60,896 nt of DNA from Ignavibacteria bacterium (lineage in GTDB: Bacteria; Bacteroidota; Ignavibacteria; Tepidaquicellales; Tepidaquicellaceae). Positions 9,339 to 18,221 of the stretch are shown here, piece after piece. The stretch lies in assembly GCA_016783945.1 (NCBI GenBank), contig JADHVP010000004.1:1-60896 (forward strand), read 5' to 3'. A program made the position numbers and the translations under genes. A model generated the notes under the pieces. The model was not told the DNA's origin. It did no database searches and was given only the letters and a program-made list of their open reading frames with translations. The first letter of the stretch is position 1, and the number at the start of each line of letters is the position of its first letter.

Positions 9339-11774
9339 TTATAACATCACTATTTTACTTTTATCTTCATCTTCTTTTTTTCTGATAAATCCTGTTTCAG
9401 CATTATAGTATTTTTCTAATAATTCTTTAGGTACTATCATAATATTGTCTGTTAATGTTGTACTATTTCCTTCTTGCTCGAGTGATTTTAGATAATATTT
9501 CGGAACTGCAATTATTCTTTGATTAAAATCTTGTTTATAATATTTGTCGAAATCAGTTTTTGAAATTTCACTTTTAATTTTTGCCAAATACTTTTCTTTT
9601 AAATTTGATTCATACTCTCCCTGTTCTATAAATACGGCAGTTGTATTTACGGATTCTTCTATGATTTTAAAATTTGAAACAGGACAATCTTCACTGTTTT
9701 CAGAGTCATATCGAAGCATCTTCATAGACTCAAAAATCTTATTGAAACGTGAAAAAGATTTTTTATCTTTTATATTATCAAAATATTTATTGATTATATT
9801 TAGATAATCTTTTTCTAAAAACTCTGAATTTCCTTCAAGTGCTAATTTGGCTTGGTCGCTAGTTATTCGTCCATAAATCTTTTGTGCATCACCAAAGTCA
9901 ACAATGTAAAGTGGTGAATTCTTTTTTTTAGGATTATTATTACGATTTACTCTTCCAGCAACCTGAATTATGGAGTCAATAGGACCTAAATCCCTAAATC
10001 CCATATCAAAATCCAAGTCAACACCTGCTTCAACAACTTGAGTTGAGACTAAAATAGGTGCCTGATCTGAATTAATCTGCTCTTTTAATTCACTTATCCT
10101 ATCAAATCTGTGAGCGGGAATAATATTAGTAGATAAATATTCTATAGGATTATTGAATCCTTTTTGCTCTAAGTAAATTTTTATTGCTTCAAAGATTTCT
10201 ATTGATCTTTTTACTGTATTACATACTATGATGCAGGATTTATTTGATTCCCATTTTTTAGAGAAAAATTTTTTAATAAAAACATTAGTCAAAGTGTCAT
10301 ATTCTAACTTTAAATCTATTAATGGAACGATTTTAGTTCTTTCAAATATAGAAAACACTGCTTGGTAACAGTCCAATAGTTCTAACGGTTTTACAGTTTC
10401 TCCTTCTTTTGATAGTATTTGCTCTTGAGCCATTTCAAATATTTTTGGCTTTGTAGCAGTCATTAATATAATTCTTGATTTTAAAAATTTGGCAAGATAA
10501 AATAATACTGCACCTAGCAAAGGCATTTGATCAAGCCTAAGCGTTTGAACTTCGTCTAGAATTATAATTGAATTGGCGTAATGATTGAATTTTTTTAGTA
10601 ACTTATTTCTATTACCAATCAATGTTTCAAAGAATTGAACAAAAGAAGTAATCACAACATCTGACTGCCATGTATCTAATGCCATTAGTCTTTGGTTATA
10701 ATGTTGCTCGGCTCCGTCTTCATTTCGCTTTTCTTTTTCTTCCCCAAAAAAATCAGCGTATTGATAATGACCTAAAATTTCAGTCCCAACTGGTAAAGTA
10801 TCTTTATATTCCTTTATAGCCTGTTCAATAATATTAATGAATGGCAGTGCATAAATTATTCTACATTCCAATTTAGATTCTTCTTTAACCTTTGCTTTTA
10901 ATTTTAATGCAAAGTCTAAGGAGATCATTGTCTTTCCAATTCCGGTGGGGGCTGTTAGCGTAAAGATATAATGATCGAGAATATCCTGTTGTTCGAGATT
11001 GGAAATTACTTGAGCACGACAGAAGTTTCTGAATTGATTATTGGATAGGTTTATCATACCATATTTTGATATGTTAAAATCAAAATTTCCAAATCTCTTA
11101 TCTACTACATTTTTTTCAATTGATTTAGGGATATAAACTATTGTATCAGACGCGTCTAATTTATCTGATTCAATTAACAACGAAAACAAATAATTAATCA
11201 AAAAATAGTCTTTAATATTTTGATTTTTTTTAGACCAGACTTTGAAGCCTCTTCTAATGGGTTTTTCTTCAGGATAATGAATAATTTCTGAAAGATTATC
11301 CACCCGTAAATCCGTTTGAATATTATTTAAATACTTTTGCAAATCATTCTTTTGATAATCAATGACTTTTGAAAGATTGTCATTCAATCTCTCTGAAATT
11401 TGAAGTATGTCGATTAATTGAGAGTGGTGTAAAAAAATGAGGAATAAAGCCAATAAAGCCTTTTTCTCGTCCTTTTCTTTTAACAAATTATAAGCTGCAA
11501 AGCCACCTATACGTGAGTGTTGTTTTAGAATGCCATCAATTGGCTCTTTTTTAAGTAAGTAATTTTGAAAATATGAAGTGTATTTACCTAAGTCATGAAA
11601 TTGAACTACTATTTTTAGCAAATCTTTCAAGTCTTCGTCAGAAAATCCTAAATCAAGGTTCGGCGAATGAAGAAGATGGGCTTTTTCTAAAACTCCATTG
11701 ACGTGATCAATAAGTTTTTTTGTTCCATACACATTACCATCATTTCCGATCTTACTATGCGAAAAGTAAGTCAT
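9339..11774 (-). CDS. cas3: CRISPR-associated helicase-nuclease Cas3
   Basis: An 811-aa fused HD nuclease and SF2 helicase. The HD domain shows H60-D61 (FHDLGKYTSYF), H86 (HSRIGG) and H116/H117. The helicase has Walker A TAPTGIGKT (about 274-282), a motif II of ILDEVQ (DEVQ rather than DEAH/DECH), motif III TATKP and motif VI QVAGRVNR. It unwinds and degrades the non-target strand after Cascade recruitment. Its start overlaps the cas5 stop by 4 bp. The motifs look intact. DEVQ is a known variation among I-B Cas3 proteins, but I cannot rank its frequency. Confidence 0.95.
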   Translation of the reverse strand: MTYFSHSKIGNDGNVYGTKKLIDHVNGVLEKAHLLHSPNLDLGFSDEDLKDLLKIVVQFHDLGKYTSYFQNYLLKKEPIDGILKQHSRIGGFAAYNLLKEKDEKKALLALFLIFLHHSQLIDILQISERLNDNLSKVIDYQKNDLQKYLNNIQTDLRVDNLSEIIHYPEEKPIRRGFKVWSKKNQNIKDYFLINYLFSLLIESDKLDASDTIVYIPKSIEKNVVDKRFGNFDFNISKYGMINLSNNQFRNFCRAQVISNLEQQDILDHYIFTLTAPTGIGKTMISLDFALKLKAKVKEESKLECRIIYALPFINIIEQAIKEYKDTLPVGTEILGHYQYADFFGEEKEKRNEDGAEQHYNQRLMALDTWQSDVVITSFVQFFETLIGNRNKLLKKFNHYANSIIILDEVQTLRLDQMPLLGAVLFYLAKFLKSRIILMTATKPKIFEMAQEQILSKEGETVKPLELLDCYQAVFSIFERTKIVPLIDLKLEYDTLTNVFIKKFFSKKWESNKSCIIVCNTVKRSIEIFEAIKIYLEQKGFNNPIEYLSTNIIPAHRFDRISELKEQINSDQAPILVSTQVVEAGVDLDFDMGFRDLGPIDSIIQVAGRVNRNNNPKKKNSPLYIVDFGDAQKIYGRITSDQAKLALEGNSEFLEKDYLNIINKYFDNIKDKKSFSRFNKIFESMKMLRYDSENSEDCPVSNFKIIEESVNTTAVFIEQGEYESNLKEKYLAKIKSEISKTDFDKYYKQDFNQRIIAVPKYYLKSLEQEGNSTTLTDNIMIVPKELLEKYYNAETGFIRKKEDEDKSKIVML

Positions 11775-12571
11775 ACATCCATGAATTGAAGATTGACGAT
11801 TTCATTTTTCAATTCAATTTCATAATATGATTTTTTTAGTTTTACTCTTATAGGGTATGGAGTAATTGAGAAAAGTAAGCGATTCATTTTTCTAACTTCC
11901 CGATTGCCATTAGCTACAAAATCCCCGGGCATCATATCTTCTTCTATAAAATTGTAATTGCCGAACTCTTCCTTATCAAACTTTAAATCCTGAATCAAAT
12001 TAGTTGGTACAGCAGTATTTATCAAAACATAGTCATTCGATGATTTTTCTATTATTTTATTATTATCAAGACACTCAATATCTGAGATGGAAGCAGTAAA
12101 ATTTGCAGTTCCAAGGGTAATGTTGAAAACCGGAACCTGATTTAAGAATCGCTCTTTGACAATTTGGTATGTCTCAAGTCCAAATTTAGTAGGTGAAATA
12201 AAAACCTGATATATCACTTCAACTTTCCTAATATCCCAGCCACTTACAACCTCAAAAGGAGTTTGGATTCTACCTTCTTCACCTCTGAAATCTGATGACC
12301 ATTTTTTAGCCATATCACCAATTGACTTAATACTCAAAAGATTTAGGCGGTGAAAACTTTTTTTTAGTGGACTTAATACCCTAATACCAAAGTGTATTTT
12401 TTCAGAAGCTAAATCTTCATAATAGGAATTTTTTGGCAAACCCATTGCAGCAGCAACAATTCCCATCAAGCTGGTGCGTGGTGGAATTGAAAAGCTAAAC
12501 GCAGTGTTATTTGCATAATATTTTCTGAAATGAGCCAACTTACCACGTATTTTAAAACATAATATTTCCAT
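11771..12571 (-). CDS. cas5: Cascade subunit Cas5 (Cas5h/Cas5b type)
   Basis: A 266-aa RAMP protein. The N-terminal strand EILCFKIRGKLAHFRK and the following PPRTSLMGIVAAAMGLP helix are diagnostic of Cas5, which caps the crRNA 5' handle in Cascade. The C-terminal half contains beta-rich segments typical of the I-B lineage. It lies 24 bp after cas7 and is translationally coupled to cas3 by an ATGA overlap. Confidence 0.92.
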   Translation of the reverse strand: MEILCFKIRGKLAHFRKYYANNTAFSFSIPPRTSLMGIVAAAMGLPKNSYYEDLASEKIHFGIRVLSPLKKSFHRLNLLSIKSIGDMAKKWSSDFRGEEGRIQTPFEVVSGWDIRKVEVIYQVFISPTKFGLETYQIVKERFLNQVPVFNITLGTANFTASISDIECLDNNKIIEKSSNDYVLINTAVPTNLIQDLKFDKEEFGNYNFIEEDMMPGDFVANGNREVRKMNRLLFSITPYPIRVKLKKSYYEIELKNEIVNLQFMDV

Positions 12572-12595
12572 AGACCAAGTTTTTAATAACCTAAC

Positions 12596-13609
12596 TTAAA
12601 GTGAAATAATAATATCTGATGAAGATTTAATTTTAACTTCTTTTATTTTCTTGTCTTCACCTTTATTTTCTTTCAACAAGGTCAATAGTCTGTTAAAACT
12701 AATTTCCAAATCATTAAACTTTCTAACTTGTTTTTCGGAAACACCTGATTTAGGAGATACATCTACATAATTTCTTAAATCACCGAATTGACCATTTGAA
12801 AACCTTTCGTTATAAATAACTTCCACATAAAGTTTTGGATATTGATTAAGCTTAGAGCGGGTAGGATTTGCTGGAATACTTTCCCAAAGGGCATTTCGGA
12901 AAACTTCAACATCTTCATCTGTTAATCCGGTAGTTTTAGCTGCGGGAGTATTAATCGTTCCATTAAAACCTAATAAACTGTAATGTACTCTATAGTCTTT
13001 TCCGAAAGTGCTACTATCATCATTCATTATCGTAACTATCGAACTTGAATCAATCAGTTCTACCTTATTGAATGAATAACCCCAGTTTAATTGGATTGGA
13101 CCCGTATAAGCTTTTGTAAAACCGGCAACTGCAAAAGCACTTCCGAACATTCTTATATCAATAAATTTTTCTTTCACTAAATAAGCAAGAAGCTCGTAAT
13201 TAACTTCCTTATCTTTGAATTTTTTGTCTGCAATAACTTTCCATACTTTATCCGGTTCTTTTTCTTTACTAATGATTTTTTTGTAAATATCTAGTGCATC
13301 TTTATTTTCTGTAAATACTTTTTCTAATTCTCCAGGATTTTCTATAGTCCTTTTTACGACGGCCTTTAGTTTGCTATCAACGCTTACTTTTGAATTACCT
13401 TCCATATCTACAAATATACATTCATCTTTGTTCGTGGATTTTAAATAATCCCTAATAAATCTTTTCACACGAGTATCAGTAACCAAATTGGTATTGGTGT
13501 CATAATCCATTCTTGGTTTGTTTTCCTGATCCGGGTCGCCATTTGGATTGCATTGTATAGCTTCATATATGAACAGGAAATCTGATGAGTTTTTTATTGT
13601 CTCTTTCAT
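12596..13609 (-). CDS. cas7: Cascade backbone Cas7 (Csh2 family)
   Basis: A 337-aa Cas7 of the I-B Csh2 type. The N-terminus FIYEAIQCNPNGDPDQ, then RMDYDTNT and TDTRVKRFIRDYL, matches the conserved Cas7/Cst2/DevR signature. Multiple copies form the crRNA-binding backbone of Cascade. The middle contains RMFGSAFAV and the GPIQLNWGYS strand expected in this family. It sits 24 bp after cas8b in the effector operon. Confidence 0.94.
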   Translation of the reverse strand: MKETIKNSSDFLFIYEAIQCNPNGDPDQENKPRMDYDTNTNLVTDTRVKRFIRDYLKSTNKDECIFVDMEGNSKVSVDSKLKAVVKRTIENPGELEKVFTENKDALDIYKKIISKEKEPDKVWKVIADKKFKDKEVNYELLAYLVKEKFIDIRMFGSAFAVAGFTKAYTGPIQLNWGYSFNKVELIDSSSIVTIMNDDSSTFGKDYRVHYSLLGFNGTINTPAAKTTGLTDEDVEVFRNALWESIPANPTRSKLNQYPKLYVEVIYNERFSNGQFGDLRNYVDVSPKSGVSEKQVRKFNDLEISFNRLLTLLKENKGEDKKIKEVKIKSSSDIIISL

Positions 13610-13633
13610 ATTATATTTATTTAAAGTTTATAA

Positions 13634-15610
13634 TTAATTTTCAGTTTCTTCGGTTTCTACATCTTCAATTTCTTTTGCCTCTTTTGTACTTATACCAAAA
13701 GAATAGCCGGTAAGAAGAAAGAAAACGGCTTCCTTCGGGTTCAGTTTCCAATTATTAAAATCGAATAGTTCTCCAAATTTTCTATCAGTAAAAATAATCT
13801 TGCCGATAGTATTATGTTGTCTAGATTTTTCAATTAAATCCTTCCTTAATCTTTCGATGTCATCTATATCCATCCCGTTGAAATTTACTTTATTGATGAC
13901 GGTTTTCTTAATTTTCTTTTTAATTTGAACAAATTCAACCGCATTTAACATACGTCCAAGATAGAACATTGATTGCTGTGCTGTATTGAGTTGCATTTTG
14001 TTGAAGAAATCTTGTATGGCTTGGTCATACTTATTTCTGGTTTCTTCGGTGATTGGTTTTATTTTTTCCATATTTATTAGATTTAATTTTTTTAGTACTT
14101 GAATGAAAGCGTGGTATTTAAAAACACTATCGCGTACAGTTTTTCCAAAATAATCTTTAGAAGATTTAATGATATTATTATAGCTGTTGTATCGCTCGTA
14201 GTAATGACATAAAATAAGTTCACAGAAGTAATCAAAAAGCTTAACATGATTAATGTTCCTGTTTTCCAAAATTGACTTAAACAAGTCTAAGGCTTTATTC
14301 CTCTTTTCCTTATCCTTTCGAATTGGAATTAGTCCATAAATAGTATTGAGATTAAAAAACCTCCCTGGATTTCCGTATTCAGTCATTACTGAATTCCAAT
14401 CAATATAATTAGCTTCCTTTAGTTCCCAGTGAATATCACTAAATGCCTGTATGACCTTTTGAAAATGAAAATTGCTTACATCCTTGATAAGTTCAGTTGA
14501 TTTGAAAAAGTTACCATCGGATTCATACGCCATAAAATTTATCCAGAAAATATCTTCTGTTTCATCTTCGATATTTTTTACCAAATCTTCAAGCGTATTA
14601 AAGTGGAATAAAATGTCCGCCTTCTTCTTGATACCTGTTAAAACCATTTCCCAATCAAGATTTTCACTTTCACGGAATTGGGGGATTATAACGTGGTCTA
14701 TATTAGCTATTGAAATTCTATATTTCTCAAGTAAATACTTGGAAGCAAAATCTAGTTTTTCTTGATTAGAAACCGAAACCTGGTAATTTATAGCTGCGTT
14801 TTTTTTATCAAATCTATTTATATAGTTTTGGGTTGTTGTAACAAACATTTTATTTAAGCTGTAACCTGCGGTTAAATTTAGTTCGGTAACATTTTCATAG
14901 TACTCATTATTGGCGTAACATAGTTTTTTTGAACTTACATTACTTAAATTTTCAGACTTCTTTTTGTAATCTTTTACGGAGTATTTTAATTCCAAAAACT
15001 CCCTATATTCATCTAATTCAGCAAATGGCTTTGGATCGTTTATTCCAAATTCTTTATATTTAACTTCAATATAAATCATAGCAACATTTTCACTTCTTTC
15101 AAGGTTCAAGTCCTTTATAATCTTAAGAAAGTTTATTTTCGAATTTCCTTCACCATCTTCTTCGGTAATCAATATCTCCGCCTTACTTTTAAGTTTAAAG
15201 ATTTTATCAATAAGCAAAGTAAATTTACTGTTATCTAAGTTCGGGTAGTCTTTGATAATAATTGATTTTAGTTCACCATATTTTACTTCAGTTAATGGTT
15301 TTCCAAAAAAACTCTTAAAGACTTGTTCATATTTACCGGATAGTGAAGCGGAATAGAATGGCTTAAATCTTCTGCCTAAATTTTTTAGCAAAAAATATTT
15401 GCTTATATCACTTTCATCGTACTCTCTAAGATTCTTCGCATCAATTATCACCTCCATTTCATCTAAATCAAAAATTATTGGAAGAATAAAGTGGGAAATT
15501 TTATTCCCCTTTTTATCCTCTGTCTGTATCTTTGGTTTATCTAAAAAGCGAGCCCATTCGCCTTTACCCTGGCTTTGCCATTTACCAATTTTTAGTAATG
15601 TATCAAGCAT
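13634..15610 (-). CDS. cas8b: Cascade large subunit Cas8b (Csh1/TM1802 family)
   Basis: A 658-aa protein, first gene of the cas operon. The N-terminal MLDTLLKIGKWQSQGKGEW and HFILPIIFDLD segments, the LRRDL-like helix-rich C-terminus, the length, and its place directly before csh2/cas5/cas3 fit the divergent Csh1/TM1802 large subunit, which recognises the PAM and recruits Cas3. The C-terminus ends in a Glu-rich tail (KEIEDVETEETEN). Family members are poorly conserved, so context carries much of the assignment. Confidence 0.88.
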   Translation of the reverse strand: MLDTLLKIGKWQSQGKGEWARFLDKPKIQTEDKKGNKISHFILPIIFDLDEMEVIIDAKNLREYDESDISKYFLLKNLGRRFKPFYSASLSGKYEQVFKSFFGKPLTEVKYGELKSIIIKDYPNLDNSKFTLLIDKIFKLKSKAEILITEEDGEGNSKINFLKIIKDLNLERSENVAMIYIEVKYKEFGINDPKPFAELDEYREFLELKYSVKDYKKKSENLSNVSSKKLCYANNEYYENVTELNLTAGYSLNKMFVTTTQNYINRFDKKNAAINYQVSVSNQEKLDFASKYLLEKYRISIANIDHVIIPQFRESENLDWEMVLTGIKKKADILFHFNTLEDLVKNIEDETEDIFWINFMAYESDGNFFKSTELIKDVSNFHFQKVIQAFSDIHWELKEANYIDWNSVMTEYGNPGRFFNLNTIYGLIPIRKDKEKRNKALDLFKSILENRNINHVKLFDYFCELILCHYYERYNSYNNIIKSSKDYFGKTVRDSVFKYHAFIQVLKKLNLINMEKIKPITEETRNKYDQAIQDFFNKMQLNTAQQSMFYLGRMLNAVEFVQIKKKIKKTVINKVNFNGMDIDDIERLRKDLIEKSRQHNTIGKIIFTDRKFGELFDFNNWKLNPKEAVFFLLTGYSFGISTKEAKEIEDVETEETEN

Positions 15611-15897
15611 TTATTGAATATATATTTAAAGTGTTTGTTTTTTCTTTTTTCTACCTACTTTACAATAAGATATCTCAACGGTTCAAAATACTCAGGATAT
15701 TTTTCTTTTAAAATTAATCCAATATTATATAAAGATTTTATCATGTTTCTATTTAATATTTCAAATTTTATACTTTATAATAACATCATCTTCATTTCTA
15801 TTGTAATTATTTCAATTTTGAATAAAAAATTTTCATGGTTTTGCTTGTTAATTAAAACCTAATTATTTTAAATATAACATTTCTAAATTTAAAAACA
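15611..15897 (-). promoter_or_regulatory. Upstream region of the cas operon
   Basis: This AT-rich 287-bp stretch must contain the cas operon promoter. A plus-strand open frame across 15614-15862 has low-complexity Ile/Phe composition and no start signal, so I treat it as non-coding. At its upstream edge lies a perfect palindrome (15898-15914) and then a decayed WYL gene tail. Confidence 0.55.
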
Positions 15898-15914
15898 GTA
15901 TCATTCAATGATAC
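15898..15914. promoter_or_regulatory. Palindromic operator candidate (copy 1)
   Basis: GTATCATTCAATGATAC is a perfect palindrome, two 8-bp arms around a single C. It is located 288 bp upstream of cas8b and 5 bp beyond the stop codon of a relic WYL gene tail. Related sites occur at 20881-20895, 25049-25065 and 28801-28818, each embedded in A-GTATCA-NNN-AATGATA-Y followed by a TTTTCT-like run. WYL-family repressors typically bind such inverted repeats. Binding here is an inference. Confidence 0.6.
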
Positions 15915-15916
15915 TT

Positions 15917-15982
15917 TTCTCACTCATAATTTCTCAGCGTCCCCTTCGCAAGCTCCATAACTTTTTCTTTAAGTTCGGGAGG
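15917..15982 (-). pseudogene. Relic 3' tail of a WYL regulator gene (tail 1)
   Basis: On the minus strand this stretch encodes PPELKEKVMELAKGTLRNYE and a stop, differing at only a few positions from the C-terminus of the intact WYL protein (PPELKEKVLELAKGTLGNYE, gene at 19917-20780). DNA identity to the intact 3' end is about 88 percent over 68 bp, then is lost abruptly at 15983, 17 bp before the fic stop codon. Only the tail remains. Confidence 0.82.
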
Positions 15983-15999
15983 TTTATTTATCAATGATT

Positions 16000-17535
16000 T
16001 CATTTATCAAAAATATCAGCATAGGCATTTTCAATTGACACGATTTCATCTTGGCTCAGGTTTTTGAACTCATTACTTCTTGCTCTTTTAGAAAGTTTGC
16101 CATGTCCTTGTTCCAAAAATCGTATTAAAAGTGCAAATGTTTTATCCGGCATATCAAACTGCCCTTCAATAAACACCTTCATTCGATCAAAATTTTTGAG
16201 ATATTTTACCTCTTCAGGTATAGTTACATCAACTGTCTCCCGAACACAGCTATAAAGAAATTCTGCTTGCCTGGTTGCATCAAAATAACGGTATAAATCA
16301 GTTGTATTATTAAGGACTTCTACATTATTATCAGCGGTCTTTTTCCAATCAATTAAATTCATTCGAGGTATGGAATAAGTTTCCAATACTTCCCTGTATT
16401 CATCAATTCTTTCTAAAATTACAGAAGAGACAGGAAATATCATTCCTTTATTAGCAAATCCCATTTTAGACAAAACATGATGAATAAGGTATCGATGAAT
16501 ACGCCCATTTCCATCAACAAAAGGATGAATAAAAATAAAACCAAAGGCAATTATTGCAGCTGCTAAAACAGCATCATAGTCAGAATCTTGAAGTTTGTTA
16601 TTCGTATCTATAAGTCCTTGCATTAATGTATCTAAATCCTCCCATTTTGCTGAAATATGATCAGGGATCGGCGTCCCTGTCGTTCTGTCGTGCTCTCCGA
16701 CAAAACCTTCCTCTTTACGAAATCCCATTTTCACAAACCGATCGCTTTCAATAATGATTTGCTGCAATCTGAAAAACTCTTCTTTTGATATCAATTTTTC
16801 CCCAGCCTGTCCAATAGCTCTTCCCCATCTTTGAGCCCTGTTTTGCGGCGGTGTTTCTCCTTCAATAGCATAGGAGGCTTTTGAATCTTTTAGTAGAAGA
16901 AATGCTGATGCACGCAACAAAATATTTTTCTGAATTTTACTCAAGGCAGCTTCCAGTTTCTTAGAAAGGTGAAGCTCGATAAATTGTTCCAGTTTTTTTG
17001 TACGCCTGATTAAAGGGCAGAAACTCCTAACACCAGGAAGGTTATTATTAACACGATGTCTTTTAGATTTTTCTGAAGGTCCCGGGTACTGCAGCTTTGG
17101 ATTTATTAGATCAATAAAGTTTCCCGTTTTTAAATCCGGGATGTCAAGCTTTTTATTCAACAACCATTCATACAAAAACCAAATTCTTCTGCTATACTGC
17201 CCGGTGGGTTCACTAGTAATTATTTTTGTTATCTCGTTTTCGTCAATAGTCAAAAATAAAGATTTCAAAACATTTAGCTCCAATCCTTCATATTTCAAGG
17301 CAAATGTTAGATGACTGAATAAATCGTCTTTCGGTGAGTGTCTGGGAGTAAAAACAGCCCATTCTTCAGTATCGTAATGTCTTGTCTTTTTACTTATTAA
17401 CGATAGTCTATCAGGTATCGGAACTTTAAGAGCAAATGCATCGATTAGTGCACCATAACCAGCCAATTCTCCTTTTTCGGGTGTAATTCTTTCATGAAAA
17501 ACAGTTACAGATCGTGAAATACAATTATTTTTCAT
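16000..17535 (-). CDS. Fic domain protein (class II, with N-terminal inhibitory helix)
   Basis: A 511-aa Fic protein. The catalytic loop HPFVDGNGRIHR begins at H337 and matches HPFx(D/E)GNGR exactly, so AMP-transferase (or related NMP-transferase) activity is plausible. An inhibitory motif SYAIEG at 221-226 fits (S/T)xxxE(G/N), and its position before the Fic core marks a class II, self-inhibited enzyme. The N-terminal 150 residues and the C-terminal winged-helix-like part (KLSKRARSNEFKNLSQDEIV) are accessory. It sits alone between two WYL gene tails in the accessory island. Direct 50-bp repeats cover its start codon and upstream region, suggesting autoregulation. Target protein unknown. Confidence 0.9.
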   Translation of the reverse strand: MKNNCISRSVTVFHERITPEKGELAGYGALIDAFALKVPIPDRLSLISKKTRHYDTEEWAVFTPRHSPKDDLFSHLTFALKYEGLELNVLKSLFLTIDENEITKIITSEPTGQYSRRIWFLYEWLLNKKLDIPDLKTGNFIDLINPKLQYPGPSEKSKRHRVNNNLPGVRSFCPLIRRTKKLEQFIELHLSKKLEAALSKIQKNILLRASAFLLLKDSKASYAIEGETPPQNRAQRWGRAIGQAGEKLISKEEFFRLQQIIIESDRFVKMGFRKEEGFVGEHDRTTGTPIPDHISAKWEDLDTLMQGLIDTNNKLQDSDYDAVLAAAIIAFGFIFIHPFVDGNGRIHRYLIHHVLSKMGFANKGMIFPVSSVILERIDEYREVLETYSIPRMNLIDWKKTADNNVEVLNNTTDLYRYFDATRQAEFLYSCVRETVDVTIPEEVKYLKNFDRMKVFIEGQFDMPDKTFALLIRFLEQGHGKLSKRARSNEFKNLSQDEIVSIENAYADIFDK

Positions 17536-17600
17536 AATATTTTGTGAATAATGGTTACATATTGTGAAATACGGTTATTTATAATAATATTCTATGAAAA
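17496..17600. repeat. 50-bp tandem repeats over the fic start codon
   Basis: Two 50-bp units (17496-17545 and 17546-17595) and the start of a third share the pattern GAAAAACAGTTACA ... GTGAAATACAATTATT ... AATATT. Each unit holds two half-related GAAA-N4-TTA phrases, and a further single phrase GAAAAATAGTTATA is near 17673. The first unit lies in the fic coding start, the second upstream of it. Confidence 0.7.
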
Positions 17601-17709
17601 ACACTTATATCACCAAGATAACATGAAAATCATTTAAATTCCATTAATAATAAATTAAATATTAATTCTTCATGAAAAATAGTTATAATTCGACTATTTC
17701 AACTCCTTG

Positions 17710-17782
17710 CCTCACTCATAATTCCCCAGTGTCTTTTAGCAAGCTTAATAACTTTTGCATTAAGATTATGAAGTTCGAGTAC
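17710..17782 (-). pseudogene. Relic 3' tail of a WYL regulator gene (tail 2)
   Basis: The DNA aligns with the 3' end of the intact WYL gene (CTCACTCATAATTCCCCA start, then AGCAAGCT, then GTTCGAGTAC end), but substitutions and an indel destroy the frame: it reads VLELHNLNAKVIKLAKRHWG. It is the most decayed of the three tails and lies just downstream, in the minus sense, of the DUF3800 relic. Confidence 0.65.
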
Positions 17783-17828
17783 AATAATGCTTTTGTCTGC
17801 ATAACTATCAAGTTAACTTGACATACAA

Positions 17829-18005
17829 TTATAACTTCATTATGTTTGTTGTATAAAAGTTTAACAAGTAAATCCCTGTATGTGGGCCTCCGTATGGTTG
17901 CTCTAAAATAGCATACAGGGTTTTGTATTTATGGAAACAACGGATTTTCTCCTTTGTAAAATCAAATCCAAGATCTCCGCTTTCATCAAGTACTATATAC
18001 CCCAT
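17829..18005 (-). pseudogene. Truncated DUF3800 protein, N-terminal relic
   Basis: An ATG at 18005 opens a 58-codon frame beginning MGYIVLDESGDLGFDF. The xxDESGDxG start is the signature of DUF3800 proteins, a putative RNase-H-like fold whose first Asp is at the predicted active site. These proteins are usually over 200 aa, whereas this frame stops at 17829 and loses similarity after about residue 18. An inverted repeat CCCTGTATG/CATACAGGG (17874-17882 and 17912-17920) lies in the divergent part. I read it as a broken gene, consistent with repeated replacement events in this island. Confidence 0.6.
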
Positions 18006-18060
18006 GCTTTAAAAATATCCGTTAATTTTAAATCATTAACCTCTATGTATTTTTCTCTTT

Positions 18061-18140
18061 CTCACCCATAATTCCCCAGTGTGCCCTTCGCAAGCTCTAT
18101 AACTTTTTCTTTTAGTTCAGGAGGTTCGAGGACACCTACG
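18061..18140 (-). pseudogene. Relic 3' tail of a WYL regulator gene (tail 3)
   Basis: The minus strand encodes VGVLEPPELKEKVIELAKGTLGNYG before the stop, almost identical to the C-terminus of the intact WYL protein. Homology ends at about 18140, next to an imperfect inverted repeat. It is the best preserved tail. Confidence 0.8.
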
Positions 18141-18158
18141 ATTCATTATGCACACTCA

Positions 18159-18185
18159 TTGTGCAAGTATTAAAAACTTACACAA
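18159..18185. promoter_or_regulatory. Imperfect inverted repeat beside WYL tail 3
   Basis: TTGTGCAAGT and ACTTACACAA form 10-bp arms with one mismatch around a 7-nt centre. A second TTGTGCACAAGTA phrase follows near 18200. It could be an operator of a lost gene; no gene now starts here. Confidence 0.4.
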
Positions 18186-18221
18186 AACATTTAATTTTTG
18201 TGCACAAGTATTTAAATTCTA

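Noticed and set aside
15614-15862. Plus-strand 82-aa frame upstream of cas8b
   Set aside because: Ile/Phe/Asn-rich translation of AT-rich DNA, no Shine-Dalgarno, overlaps the cas promoter region on the other strand.
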